A DNA stretch of 34,162 nucleotides from Candidatus Hydrogenedentota bacterium (GTDB lineage: Bacteria > Hydrogenedentota > Hydrogenedentia > Hydrogenedentales > CAITNO01): NCBI GenBank assembly GCA_012730105.1, contig JAAYBJ010000253.1:1-34162 (forward strand), given 5' to 3'. Both the position numbers and the translations under genes were made by a program. How positions within the stretch are numbered: position 1 is the first letter of the stretch; the number at the start of each line of letters is the position of its first letter. Positions 1-8,112 of this stretch are shown here, one piece after another. The notes below the pieces were generated by a model. The model was not told the origin of the DNA. It ran no database searches and saw only the letters and a program-made list of their open reading frames with translations.

Positions 1-2
1 CC

Positions 3-638
3 GTGTTGGTTTCCGCGAACGTGGAAGGGCGCGACCTGGGCGCCGTGTCGCAGGAGATCGACCAGAAACTGGCTTCGATTGAGATGCCGCAGGACATGTT
101 CTTTCTGCAAAGCGGCCAGCGGCGCGAACTCGACACGGCCTTCGAAAGCCTCCGATTTGTGCTGCTCCTGGCCGCGTTCCTCGTGTATGTGGTTATGGCC
201 TGTCAGTTTGAGTCCCTGATTCAGCCGGCGCTGGTCATGTGCACGGCGCCGCTTGCCTTCATAGGTGTTATCTACGCGCTTTATATCACGGACACCAGCC
301 TCAGCGTGATGGTTTTTCTGGGCGGTGTGATTCTCATAGGCATCGTGGTCAATAACGCGATTGTGCTGGTGGATTATACCAACCAGCTGTGCGCGCGGGG
401 CATGACCAAGACGGACGCCATCGTGGAGGCTGGCAAAGTACGCCTGCGTCCCATTCTCATGACGACGATTACCACGGTGCTGGGGCTTCTTCCCATGGCC
501 ATCAGCTCCGGCGAGGGCGCGGAAATGCGCCGGCCCATGGCGTTTACCCTGATCGCCGGCCTTTCCGTGGCAACCCTGCTTACGCTGTTTATCATTCCCA
601 TGGCTTACAACCTCTTTGGCGGGAAAGACCGCTCATGA
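3..638 (+). CDS. RND-family efflux transporter inner-membrane subunit, C-terminal part (partial)
   Basis: Only the last ~211 residues are present; the gene begins before the window. It reads as the end of a proton-driven RND (AcrB/HAE1-like) pump: a short periplasmic piece, then about five hydrophobic segments matching TM8-TM12. The segment around AAFLVYVVMACQFESL is the usual TM8, and GIVVNNAIVLVDY is the TM10 signature, where AcrB has a lysine and this protein has Asn-Asn. The ending has no long cytoplasmic tail. Its stop overlaps the start of the next RND gene (ATGA), so the two are translationally coupled and probably form one pump with two different RND subunits, as in MdtB/MdtC. Substrate cannot be told from sequence. 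The family call is secure; the exact role is not. Confidence 0.93.
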   Translation: MLVSANVEGRDLGAVSQEIDQKLASIEMPQDMFFLQSGQRRELDTAFESLRFVLLLAAFLVYVVMACQFESLIQPALVMCTAPLAFIGVIYALYITDTSLSVMVFLGGVILIGIVVNNAIVLVDYTNQLCARGMTKTDAIVEAGKVRLRPILMTTITTVLGLLPMAISSGEGAEMRRPMAFTLIAGLSVATLLTLFIIPMAYNLFGGKDRS

Positions 639-3600
639 ATTTTTCGCTGCCCGCTTTTGCCCTGAGGCATCCCGTATCGGTCATGATGCTGGCCGTGACG
701 ATGCTCGGGTTGGGCGCGATCGCCTGGGTTCGCCTCCCGCTGACCTTTCTGCCCCGGGCGGAGGCCCCCTTTGTGCTGGTCATTTTTCCCTATCCCGGAG
801 CCGTGCCCGAGCAGGTGGAACAGCAGATCGCCGTTCCCGTGGAAGGGGAATTCCGCACCATACCAGGATTGAGCCGCATCGAAACGACTTCCCACAGCAA
901 CGGCTGCACCGTGGAGCTGGTTTTCGGCGTGGAAGCCGACATGACCGTGGTGACCGGGGAGATCCGAGACCGTATTGAAAGATTGAAACTCGTTCTCCCC
1001 AAGGAAGTCGACCGGGTGCAAATGAAGCGTTTCAGCATCGATTCCGTCCCGGTCATGGTCATCGGCATGTTCAATCCCGGTGACCGCGAAGAGTTTGCCC
1101 ACCTGGTCCGCAAGGTGGCGGAGCCGCGCCTGCGCCGCCTGCCCGGCGTCGCCAGGGTGGAGGTGCATTCGCCCACCGCGCCCCGGGAAGTGTTGATTGA
1201 ATTCGAGCAGGACACGCTGCGCAGCCTCAACATCGCCCTCCCCGACATCATCTCACGCATCAGCGAAGGCAGCATGAACCTCACCCTGGGCGATTTGACG
1301 GATTCCACAACGCGCTACTACGCGCGTTATGAGGGGGAATACCGCAGTATCGAGGATATTGCGGCCATTGTGGTGGGCCCGAACAGTCTGCGGCTGGGCG
1401 ACGTGGCCACCGTGAGTTTCAGCGCGCGGGAGGAAACCCAGCGCGTCACCCTCGATGGTACGGACGGCCTCATACTCCTGGTCACCAAGGAGTCTCAGGC
1501 GAATACCGTGAGCGTGTGCAAGGCGGTGCGCAAGGAACTGGACCGCCTGGTGGAGACGCCCACCTTCCGCAATACCCGCGTATTACCCCTCTTTGATCAG
1601 TCGGAATTCATCATCAAGGCGCTGAAAAACCTCTTCCTGGAGGGTCTGTTCGGCGCCGCCATGGCCATCGCCACGCTGATGATTTTTATCCACCGCATCG
1701 TTCCCACCGCGCTGGTCGCTTTTTCCATTCCGACATCGCTGGTATTTGCCCTGGTGTTTATGTTCTTTTCCGGCATGACGTTGAATATCATCACGATGGT
1801 GTCCATGATTATTTCCGTGGGCATGCTGGTGGACAATTCGATCGTGGTGGTGGAAAACATCCTGCGCCACCGGTCCCTGGGGATGCCGATCCGCGAGGCG
1901 CTGGTCAAGGGGCCGCAGGAGGTATATCTGGCCATTATCGCGTCCACCGCGACTACGTGCGTTGTGTTCCTTCCCATGTTCTACATGCAGGCGGGCCAGA
2001 TGTCGGTGTTTATGAAGCAGCTTGGCGGCCCCCTGGTGGCGGCGCTCGGCGGCAGCCTGGTGGTCGCACTTACGCTGATCCCCCTGATCCTGGGTATGCT
2101 GGAACACCGGGCCGAGCGGGGGGGCAAGAAACGGCAGGAGGACAAGCCGAACCGGTTGCTGACCTGGGCGGGCAATGCGGTTGACGGCGTGGTGGGCGTG
2201 TACGGCACGTTGTTGCGCGCCTCGCTACGGTGGCGGTTTGTGTTCATATCTGTCATTTTACTGGTTATTTTTCTTACGGCGCGCTTCCCCATGAAAGAGG
2301 TGGGCATGCGTTCCCTTCCGAAATTGGATATGCGCGAAGTGACCGTCGGGGTGAACCTCTCCTCCAATTACGGGATGGAAGGAGCGACAACGCTTTTTAA
2401 ACGGCTGGAAGAGGAGCTTGCGCTTCTGCGCGAAACACTGGGCATCAAGTATCTGCTTTCCCGCCATGGACGGGACGAGGGCGAGATTCACGTGTATCTG
2501 TACACGGAAGATGACGGGCCCAGGGGAACGAATCCTCCGTTCACAACGGATGAGGTCATGAAGATCCTGTCCCAAAAGTTACCGGCACAGGTGCCCGGCG
2601 CGCGGGTGAACCTGTTTACCGCGGATGTCGGCGACCCGGGCGCGGAACGGGGCGTGCGCCTGATGCTGCGCGGCGATGACACCCAGGTGTTGGATACCTA
2701 TGCGCGCAGTATTGCGGAGTCCATGGCCGGCATAGAGTCGTTGCGCGACATTAAAATCGGCGTGGAGCAACCCAGCCAGGAAGTGCAGGTGATCATTGAC
2801 GCGCCCCTGGCGCACCGCGCGGGGGTGACCCCCATGGTGATTGCCCAGACTGTGGATGCCGCACTGCGCGGGGTGCGCATGCCTTACCTGAAGCTGGGCG
2901 GCCGTGAGATACCCGTGTGGGCGCAGTTCCGCGAGGAGGACCGGCAATCCCAGGCAAACCTGGACACCATCGCGGTTCCGGGATTGTTCGGGCAGCTGAC
3001 GCCGCTCAACCAGTTGACGGACTATGCCAAGGCGCCCGCGCCGAGCCGGATCAAACGGATCAACGGCAAGAACGTGGTCAGCGTTTCCGCGCGGACTGAC
3101 ACGCGCAACCTGATCGCGGTCAAAGAGGAATTACGTGAACTTATGGACAGCATTGACCTGCCGCCCATGTACGAGTTCCTGTTCGGCGACGAATTCGATG
3201 AATTGGAGAAGAATCTCGCCAATTTCACGGTGACCATGCTGATGGCCGTGGTCCTGATCTATCTCGTCATGTGCGCGCTGTTCGAATCGTTCATTTTGCC
3301 TTTCTCCATCATGACTACCGTGCCCCTCGCGGGCATTGGCGCCGTATGGCTTCTTTATTTCACTTCGACGCCCTTCGACTCCATTTCGCTTATCGGCTGC
3401 ATCCTGATGGCGGGGGTTATCGTCAATAACGGCATCGTGATCGTGGACCACATCAACCACACCTGCCGGGAGATCGGAAACCGGGACGAGGGCATCATCC
3501 AGGCGGGGCGCAACCGTTTCAAGCCGGTGATGATGACGGCCATTACCACCATCCTGGGCCTGGTGCCGGTCGCCATGGCGCGGACGGGCGGTTCGGCGAC

Positions 3601-3760
3601 CTTCGCGGGGCTGGGCCGGGCGCTGATAGGCGGGCTGATGGCAGGAACCGTGCTGACGCTCTTCGTCGTGCCCATTTTCTATGTGATATTGGATGATTTC
3701 AGCGCCTGGCTGAAGAATTTCCTCGCCAATGTGAAAATGAGTCCCGTGCGGAAATCCTAG
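635..3760 (+). CDS. RND-family efflux transporter inner-membrane subunit (HAE1/AcrB-like)
   Basis: The product is 1041 residues, normal for an RND pump. An in-frame upstream extension to 389 exists, but the ATG at 635 overlaps the previous stop and starts with the typical amphipathic helix plus TM1 (MNFSLPAFALRHPVSVMMLA), so I chose it. Two halves are visible, each with a large periplasmic loop: TM1 near 15-33, TM2-6 near 335-480, TM7 near 545, TM8-12 near 860-1030. The TM4 proton-relay motif reads GMLVDNSIVVVEN, with Asp400 and Asn401 where AcrB has two aspartates. TM10 reads GVIVNNGIVIVD (Asn931-Asn932) instead of a lysine. This DN/NN arrangement matches that of the upstream partner. It is expected to take drugs or metabolites from the periplasm or inner membrane with an adaptor and outer-membrane channel, probably encoded upstream of the window. 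Confidence 0.93.
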   Translation: MNFSLPAFALRHPVSVMMLAVTMLGLGAIAWVRLPLTFLPRAEAPFVLVIFPYPGAVPEQVEQQIAVPVEGEFRTIPGLSRIETTSHSNGCTVELVFGVEADMTVVTGEIRDRIERLKLVLPKEVDRVQMKRFSIDSVPVMVIGMFNPGDREEFAHLVRKVAEPRLRRLPGVARVEVHSPTAPREVLIEFEQDTLRSLNIALPDIISRISEGSMNLTLGDLTDSTTRYYARYEGEYRSIEDIAAIVVGPNSLRLGDVATVSFSAREETQRVTLDGTDGLILLVTKESQANTVSVCKAVRKELDRLVETPTFRNTRVLPLFDQSEFIIKALKNLFLEGLFGAAMAIATLMIFIHRIVPTALVAFSIPTSLVFALVFMFFSGMTLNIITMVSMIISVGMLVDNSIVVVENILRHRSLGMPIREALVKGPQEVYLAIIASTATTCVVFLPMFYMQAGQMSVFMKQLGGPLVAALGGSLVVALTLIPLILGMLEHRAERGGKKRQEDKPNRLLTWAGNAVDGVVGVYGTLLRASLRWRFVFISVILLVIFLTARFPMKEVGMRSLPKLDMREVTVGVNLSSNYGMEGATTLFKRLEEELALLRETLGIKYLLSRHGRDEGEIHVYLYTEDDGPRGTNPPFTTDEVMKILSQKLPAQVPGARVNLFTADVGDPGAERGVRLMLRGDDTQVLDTYARSIAESMAGIESLRDIKIGVEQPSQEVQVIIDAPLAHRAGVTPMVIAQTVDAALRGVRMPYLKLGGREIPVWAQFREEDRQSQANLDTIAVPGLFGQLTPLNQLTDYAKAPAPSRIKRINGKNVVSVSARTDTRNLIAVKEELRELMDSIDLPPMYEFLFGDEFDELEKNLANFTVTMLMAVVLIYLVMCALFESFILPFSIMTTVPLAGIGAVWLLYFTSTPFDSISLIGCILMAGVIVNNGIVIVDHINHTCREIGNRDEGIIQAGRNRFKPVMMTAITTILGLVPVAMARTGGSATFAGLGRALIGGLMAGTVLTLFVVPIFYVILDDFSAWLKNFLANVKMSPVRKS

Positions 3761-3837
3761 CCGGACGGGGCAGGGTGCGTTCAACGCCCGCATTTTGGTA
3801 TCATTTAATTTCCCCCCTGTAAGATGGAGAATTACCC

Positions 3838-6471
3838 ATGAAAAGCAATGAAATTCGTGCCCGTTTCCTGGAATTTTTCCGGGAGCGCGGCCACGTTGTG
3901 GAAAAGAGCGACCGGCTGGTGCCGAGTAACGACCCGACCTTGTTGTTTACGAGTGCGGGCATGGTCCAGTTCAAACCCTATTATACCGGCGAAACGCCCG
4001 TGCCCTACCGGCGTGCCACAACGTCGCAGAAATGCCTGCGGGCGGGCGGCAAGGCCAACGACCTGGACGAAGTGGGCAAGACCTCGCGGCACCTGACCTT
4101 TTTCGAGATGCTGGGCAATTTTTCCTTCGGCGATTACTTCAAGCGCGAGGCGATCCAGTGGGGCTGGGAGTTCACCACGCAGGTGCTGGGCTTTTCCCCG
4201 GATTCCGTGGTGGTGTCGGTGTATCTTGAAGATGACGAGGCGGCGGCCATCTGGGAAAAGGAAATCGGCCTGTCGCCGGAACGCATCGTGCGCCTGGGCG
4301 CCAAGGACAATTTCTGGGGCCCGGCCGGGGACACCGGCGCCTGTGGGCCCTGTTCCGAACTACTTTATGACCGGGGCGCGCACATCGATCCGAATGCCAC
4401 GCTGGAAAACGATCCCCATGAGCGCTTTCTGGAATTCTGGAACCTCGTGTTTCCCCAGTTCGACCAGCAGTTGGACGGCTCCCGTCCGCAATTGAAAAAC
4501 CGGGGCATTGACACGGGCATGGGGCTGGAACGCCTGGCTGCGTTGCTCCAGAACAAGGAAACCGTGTTTGACACGGACGGCATGTTCCCGATCATCGAGG
4601 CCACCCGCAGCCTGACGAAAATTCCCTATGAACAGAATCCCGTGCCCTACCGGGTGATTGCCGACCACGCACGCGCGGTGAGCTTCATGCTCGCTGACGG
4701 CATCCTGCCTTCCAACGAAGGGCGCGGTTACGTGTTCCGACGCTTGCTCCGCCGCGCCGCGCGATTCGGCCGTGAGCTGGGCCTGGAAAAACCGTTCCTC
4801 CATGAGGTGGCGCAGACGGTCATCGACCTGATGGGCAAACAGTACCCGGAACTTGTTGAAGGCCGGGCGCGCATCGAAAAAGTCATTCTTACGGAAGAGG
4901 AACGCTTCGCGGGCGCGCTGGCGCGCGGTATGGAACTGCTTGAAACGGTGTTTGGGCGCATGAAACAGGCCGGCGTTACGGTGGTGCCCGGCGACGATTT
5001 ATTTAAACTGCACGACACCTTCGGGTTCCCCCTGGACCTGGCCACGGATGTCGCGGAGGAACGGGGCTATACCGTGGACCGCGAGGGATTTGACGCCGCC
5101 ATGAAGCAGCAGCGCGACCAGGCCCGGAGCGCCTGGGCGGGCAGCGGCCAGAAAGCGGTGGCGCCCGTGTACCGGGAATTGCACAGCCGCCTGGACAACA
5201 CGAATTTCGTGGGCTACGAAACCTGCTCGTGCGCGGCCACCATTGCCGCCATCATCCGGAATGAACAGGAAACGGACGCATTGGAAGAGGGGGAAACCGG
5301 GGAAATCATCTTGGACAAGACCCCCTTCTATGCGGAGTCCGGTGGCCAGGTCGCTGACACGGGCCTGCTGGAGAGCGCGGCTGGCGCGGCACGCGTGGAC
5401 AGCGTCCGCTGCCTGGTCGGCAAAAGCGTGCTTCATCACGTTACGGTGACCTCGGGTCAGCTTCGCGTGGGTGACCAGGTGAATGCCCAAGTGGATGAAG
5501 AACGGCGGCGCAGGACTGAAAACCACCATACGGCGACGCACCTGCTGCAGGCCGCGCTGCGCGACGCCCTGGGCGAGCATGTGCACCAGGCGGGTTCCTA
5601 TGTGGGGCCCGACCGGTTGCGTTTCGACTTTACCCACTTCGAGGGCATCGGGCTGGACCGGATCCAGGACGTGGAGCAGGAGGTGAACGCCTCCATCCGC
5701 GCGGACGTGCCCGTGGAAACCAGTTATAAGCCCCTGGACGAGGCCCGCGCGGAAGGGTCCATGGCCTTGTTCGGCGAAAAATATGATGACATCGTGCGCG
5801 TGGTCAAGGCCGAGGGTATCAGCAAAGAATTATGCGGCGGCTGCCATGTGCCGCGCACGGGGGTCATCGGCTTTTTCAAGATCCTCAGCGAGTCCGCAGT
5901 GGCTGCCGGCGTGCGGCGCATCGAGGCCGTATGCGGTGCGCCTTCCGTGGAGGTCGTGCAGGCCCGGGAACGGCAGCTGCTGGGCGCGGCGCACCTGCTT
6001 AGCGCGCGTCCCGACGAACTGGAGGCGCGGCTCCGCGCGCTGCTTGACGAGAACCGGCGGCTCGGACGTGAAGTGGATAAATGGAAACAGGCGGCGGCCA
6101 CGGGCGGCGGCGGAACGGATCTCATGAGCCAGGTCAAAGAGATCAAGGGCGTCAAGGCGCTGGTAATGCACCTGAGCGACATGGACGCGAAAAGTCTCCG
6201 CGCCCTGCTCGACCAGTGCCGGGATAAACTGGGGTCCGGCGTGGTGGTATTGGGCAGCGATTGTGAAGGCAAGGTGGCCCTGGCCGCCGGCGTCACAAAG
6301 GACCTGACCAAACGCATCAGCGCGGGCGACATCGTTTCACGCCTTGCCCCGCTGGTGGGCGGCGGCGGTGGTGGACGGCCTGATATGGCCCAGGCCGGCG
6401 GCAAGGACGTGGACAAATTGCCCGATGCCATGAAGCAGGCGGAAGATATCATCGGCGACCTGTTGAAATAG
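3838..6471 (+). CDS. alaS: alanyl-tRNA synthetase
   Basis: Class II aminoacyl-tRNA synthetase that charges tRNA-Ala in the cytoplasm. It is 877 aa, close to E. coli AlaRS (876 aa). The N-terminus has the family start (RARFLEFFRERGHVVEKSD) and the catalytic core with FTSAGMVQFKPYYTG. The editing domain holds the zinc ligands His564/His568 (HTATH) and Cys666/His670, at the same residue numbers as in E. coli. The usual CGGTH is CGGCH here, adding a second cysteine at 669. The C-terminal DHHA1/C-Ala domain ends with a glycine-rich stretch near residues 845-855. The ATG at 3838 is preceded by a GGAG about 7 nt upstream. It lies 77 bp after the RND gene, so it probably has its own promoter. Identification is essentially certain. 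Confidence 0.98.
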   Translation: MKSNEIRARFLEFFRERGHVVEKSDRLVPSNDPTLLFTSAGMVQFKPYYTGETPVPYRRATTSQKCLRAGGKANDLDEVGKTSRHLTFFEMLGNFSFGDYFKREAIQWGWEFTTQVLGFSPDSVVVSVYLEDDEAAAIWEKEIGLSPERIVRLGAKDNFWGPAGDTGACGPCSELLYDRGAHIDPNATLENDPHERFLEFWNLVFPQFDQQLDGSRPQLKNRGIDTGMGLERLAALLQNKETVFDTDGMFPIIEATRSLTKIPYEQNPVPYRVIADHARAVSFMLADGILPSNEGRGYVFRRLLRRAARFGRELGLEKPFLHEVAQTVIDLMGKQYPELVEGRARIEKVILTEEERFAGALARGMELLETVFGRMKQAGVTVVPGDDLFKLHDTFGFPLDLATDVAEERGYTVDREGFDAAMKQQRDQARSAWAGSGQKAVAPVYRELHSRLDNTNFVGYETCSCAATIAAIIRNEQETDALEEGETGEIILDKTPFYAESGGQVADTGLLESAAGAARVDSVRCLVGKSVLHHVTVTSGQLRVGDQVNAQVDEERRRRTENHHTATHLLQAALRDALGEHVHQAGSYVGPDRLRFDFTHFEGIGLDRIQDVEQEVNASIRADVPVETSYKPLDEARAEGSMALFGEKYDDIVRVVKAEGISKELCGGCHVPRTGVIGFFKILSESAVAAGVRRIEAVCGAPSVEVVQARERQLLGAAHLLSARPDELEARLRALLDENRRLGREVDKWKQAAATGGGGTDLMSQVKEIKGVKALVMHLSDMDAKSLRALLDQCRDKLGSGVVVLGSDCEGKVALAAGVTKDLTKRISAGDIVSRLAPLVGGGGGGRPDMAQAGGKDVDKLPDAMKQAEDIIGDLLK

Positions 6472-6473
6472 TT

Positions 6474-6510
6474 TTTTGTAACCACGGAATTCACGGAACG
6501 ACACGGAAAT
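6474..6510. repeat. short direct repeats (CACGGAA x3) after alaS
   Basis: A T-run is followed by three close copies of CACGGAA (in CCACGGAATTCACGGAACG and ACACGGAAA). It lies in the 97-bp gap between alaS and bioY. Such 'accacggaa' strings are a familiar kind of dispersed intergenic repeat, but its function is unknown. There is no clear hairpin, so I do not call it a terminator. Confidence 0.45.
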
Positions 6511-6568
6511 AGTCTCTCCCGTTTCATTCGTAATTGCCTGGTTGATACGACATATCGGGATACATGCC

Positions 6569-7135
6569 ATGAGTAAATCAACCTGTTCTTCTCTTATGGA
6601 TTCTGGAGTTCAAGCGCGTTCCGTGCCGTGGCTGGTGGAGGTGTTAGGGATTGCCGGGCTGCTGTTTGTCGGCGCGCTGGTTCGTGTGCCGCTGCCTTTT
6701 ACCCCGGCGCCGATCACCCTGCAGACGCTCGTGGTTCTTACGGTACCGTTTCTGTCGGGGCGGGGACGCGCCTTGTCCGGCATCGCACTGTATCTGGTCC
6801 TGGGCCTTGTCGCGCAAGGGGCCGGCGTTTCGCTGTTCGCGGTCGGGTCCTCCGCCACCTATGGCTATCTAGCGGGTTTTCTGCTCGCGCCCCTGGTAAT
6901 GCACCCCTTCCCCCGCACTGCTGCAGGTATTGCCCTGGCCATGCTCCTTGCCTCCCTCATGATTCTGCTGCTGGGAACCCTGTGGCTCTGGTTCCTGCTG
7001 GGCGGCGCCTTTTCCCATGCCCTTGCCCTGGGCTTCGCACCCTTTGTAGTCGGAGATGCGGTCAAAGCAGGCATGGCCTATGCGCTGGTGAAGAGAAGAA
7101 CCGGCGTAGAACTAAAATCGCCGCCGCACAGTTAA
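6569..7135 (+). CDS. bioY: BioY-type biotin transporter substrate-binding (S) component
   Basis: The product is a 188-aa integral membrane protein that binds and imports biotin, alone or with an ECF ATPase module. The diagnostic BioY stretch is clear: VPLPFTPAPITLQTLVVL near residues 37-54, followed by a GRGRALSGIALYLVLGL helix and an ATYGYLAGFLLAPLV segment. About six hydrophobic segments are seen. The longest frame opens with a TTG at 6542, but the ATG at 6569 has CGGGA 8 nt upstream, so I prefer it. No bioM/bioN or biotin-synthesis genes are adjacent. The protein may act solo or share ECF units encoded elsewhere. It converges on the minus-strand gene at 7167-7646 with a 31-bp gap. Confidence 0.9.
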   Translation: MSKSTCSSLMDSGVQARSVPWLVEVLGIAGLLFVGALVRVPLPFTPAPITLQTLVVLTVPFLSGRGRALSGIALYLVLGLVAQGAGVSLFAVGSSATYGYLAGFLLAPLVMHPFPRTAAGIALAMLLASLMILLLGTLWLWFLLGGAFSHALALGFAPFVVGDAVKAGMAYALVKRRTGVELKSPPHS

Positions 7136-7166
7136 AACCGAAAGTCGACCTTTAACACCATTCCTC

Positions 7167-7646
7167 TCACGATTCGTCTTCTTCTTCCTCCTCTTCCCAA
7201 ATCGAATCGTCCTCGGCATATTCCCGCAGGATTTCCGACCTTGCTTCCAGCAGCGGCGCCAGCGTGGGCCACATTTCAGGCGGCGCCATGGTGATGCTGG
7301 GATGCTTTTGCCCCGCCCTCATGCATGCCGCAACTTCAGCCCAACTCTCGCTGAAATGCAGCAATACCTCCCGCGCATCTGCAGCATCACGCGAAGAAAC
7401 GTAATCCGTGGGCAAATCACCGGATATGACCCAGTACTGCACATAGTCAGGGTTGTCGGGGTGCATGACCGGCCACACCGCGAGATACGGCGCGACACAG
7501 AAATCCGGCTCGTCAGGGACACAGTACTCGATGCAGGTAAAAGCGGTCTCTTCGTTGGCCAGATACTCCACAACATGTTCCCGCTGCTCCTCGAGCCATT
7601 CTGCGAGAATTTCCGGATCGTCGTAATCGTCGGGGTCATACTTCAT
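7167..7646 (-). CDS. small acidic protein of unknown function (resembles DUF4826)
   Basis: 159 aa, cytoplasmic (no signal peptide or membrane segment) and strongly acidic. The N-terminus is Asp-rich (MKYDPDDYDDPEI) and the C-terminus ends in a run of glutamates. The middle contains a conserved-looking core, VWPVMHPDNPDYVQYWVISG followed by DLPTDYV, that I associate with the DUF4826 family; this is from memory and not searched. There are three cysteines near residues 38-50 (TCIEYC and DFC), which could be structural or metal-binding. The ATG has a GGGAG about 10 nt upstream, a slightly long spacing. It is monocistronic and convergent with bioY. No function can be assigned. Confidence 0.75.
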   Translation of the reverse strand: MKYDPDDYDDPEILAEWLEEQREHVVEYLANEETAFTCIEYCVPDEPDFCVAPYLAVWPVMHPDNPDYVQYWVISGDLPTDYVSSRDAADAREVLLHFSESWAEVAACMRAGQKHPSITMAPPEMWPTLAPLLEARSEILREYAEDDSIWEEEEEEDES

Positions 7647-7801
7647 AGTTTTCTTTCTCCCATGTGTTCAGATTATCACAGATGAATTGTAAAATGCCCT
7701 ACAGGTAGAGTTGCTCTGAAATACAAGGACACGTTGTTGATATACAAAGGGTAGGTTTATTAAGGACGGGATAGAAATGTGTTGAAAGCCATACTCGGTT
7801 A

Positions 7802-7994
7802 AGTCCCATAGGGACGATTGAGGATAGCCCGCCAGTTCAGTGGCGGGTAGCCGACACACGGTTAGGTGTGGAGTCCTGTAGGGACGATTGAATCCGTCTT
7901 TCATTCAACCGTCCCTACGGGACTATCAAAAGTCCTTCCCCGAAACTCCCCGCCTCTAAAGAAGTGGGTTATCCGCAATCGTCCCCATGGGACT
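7802..7994. repeat. palindromic repeat cluster, GTCCC-TA-GGGAC family (copy locus 1)
   Basis: The gap from 7647 to 8112 has no credible gene and is dominated by this repeat. A half unit at 7802-7822 (AGTCCCATAGGGACGATTGA) is followed by a hairpin CCCGCCA/TGGCGGG at 7828-7847. A full inverted pair follows, with 21-nt arms at 7872-7892 and 7904-7924 matching at 19 of 21 positions. Another half unit at 7977-7994 is in the opposite orientation. The same modules recur at 14871-14990, so this is a dispersed family. The rest of the gap shows nothing recognisable apart from a ribosome-binding site for the next gene. Confidence 0.85.
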
Positions 7995-8112
7995 ACATGG
8001 GAATGCGCTATAGTAGCGGCATCATGATTTTAACACCCGTGCGTGTTCCTGTATCCTGTGCAAGAGCCGCATTACACGGAAAGGCCGAATCTTAACCGGC
8101 CGGAGCGCGACG

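Noticed and set aside
389-634. N-terminal extension of the second RND gene
   Set aside because: It is the shifted frame of the upstream RND gene and gives a His-rich, unstructured peptide. The ATG at 635 gives the normal family start.
6472-6568. Biotin-responsive regulatory site before bioY
   Set aside because: I looked for a BirA/BioR-type palindrome and saw none; only the CACGGAA direct repeats are present.
7668-7904. 78-codon minus-strand frame
   Set aside because: It runs through the GTCCC-TA-GGGAC repeat cluster and matches no protein family.
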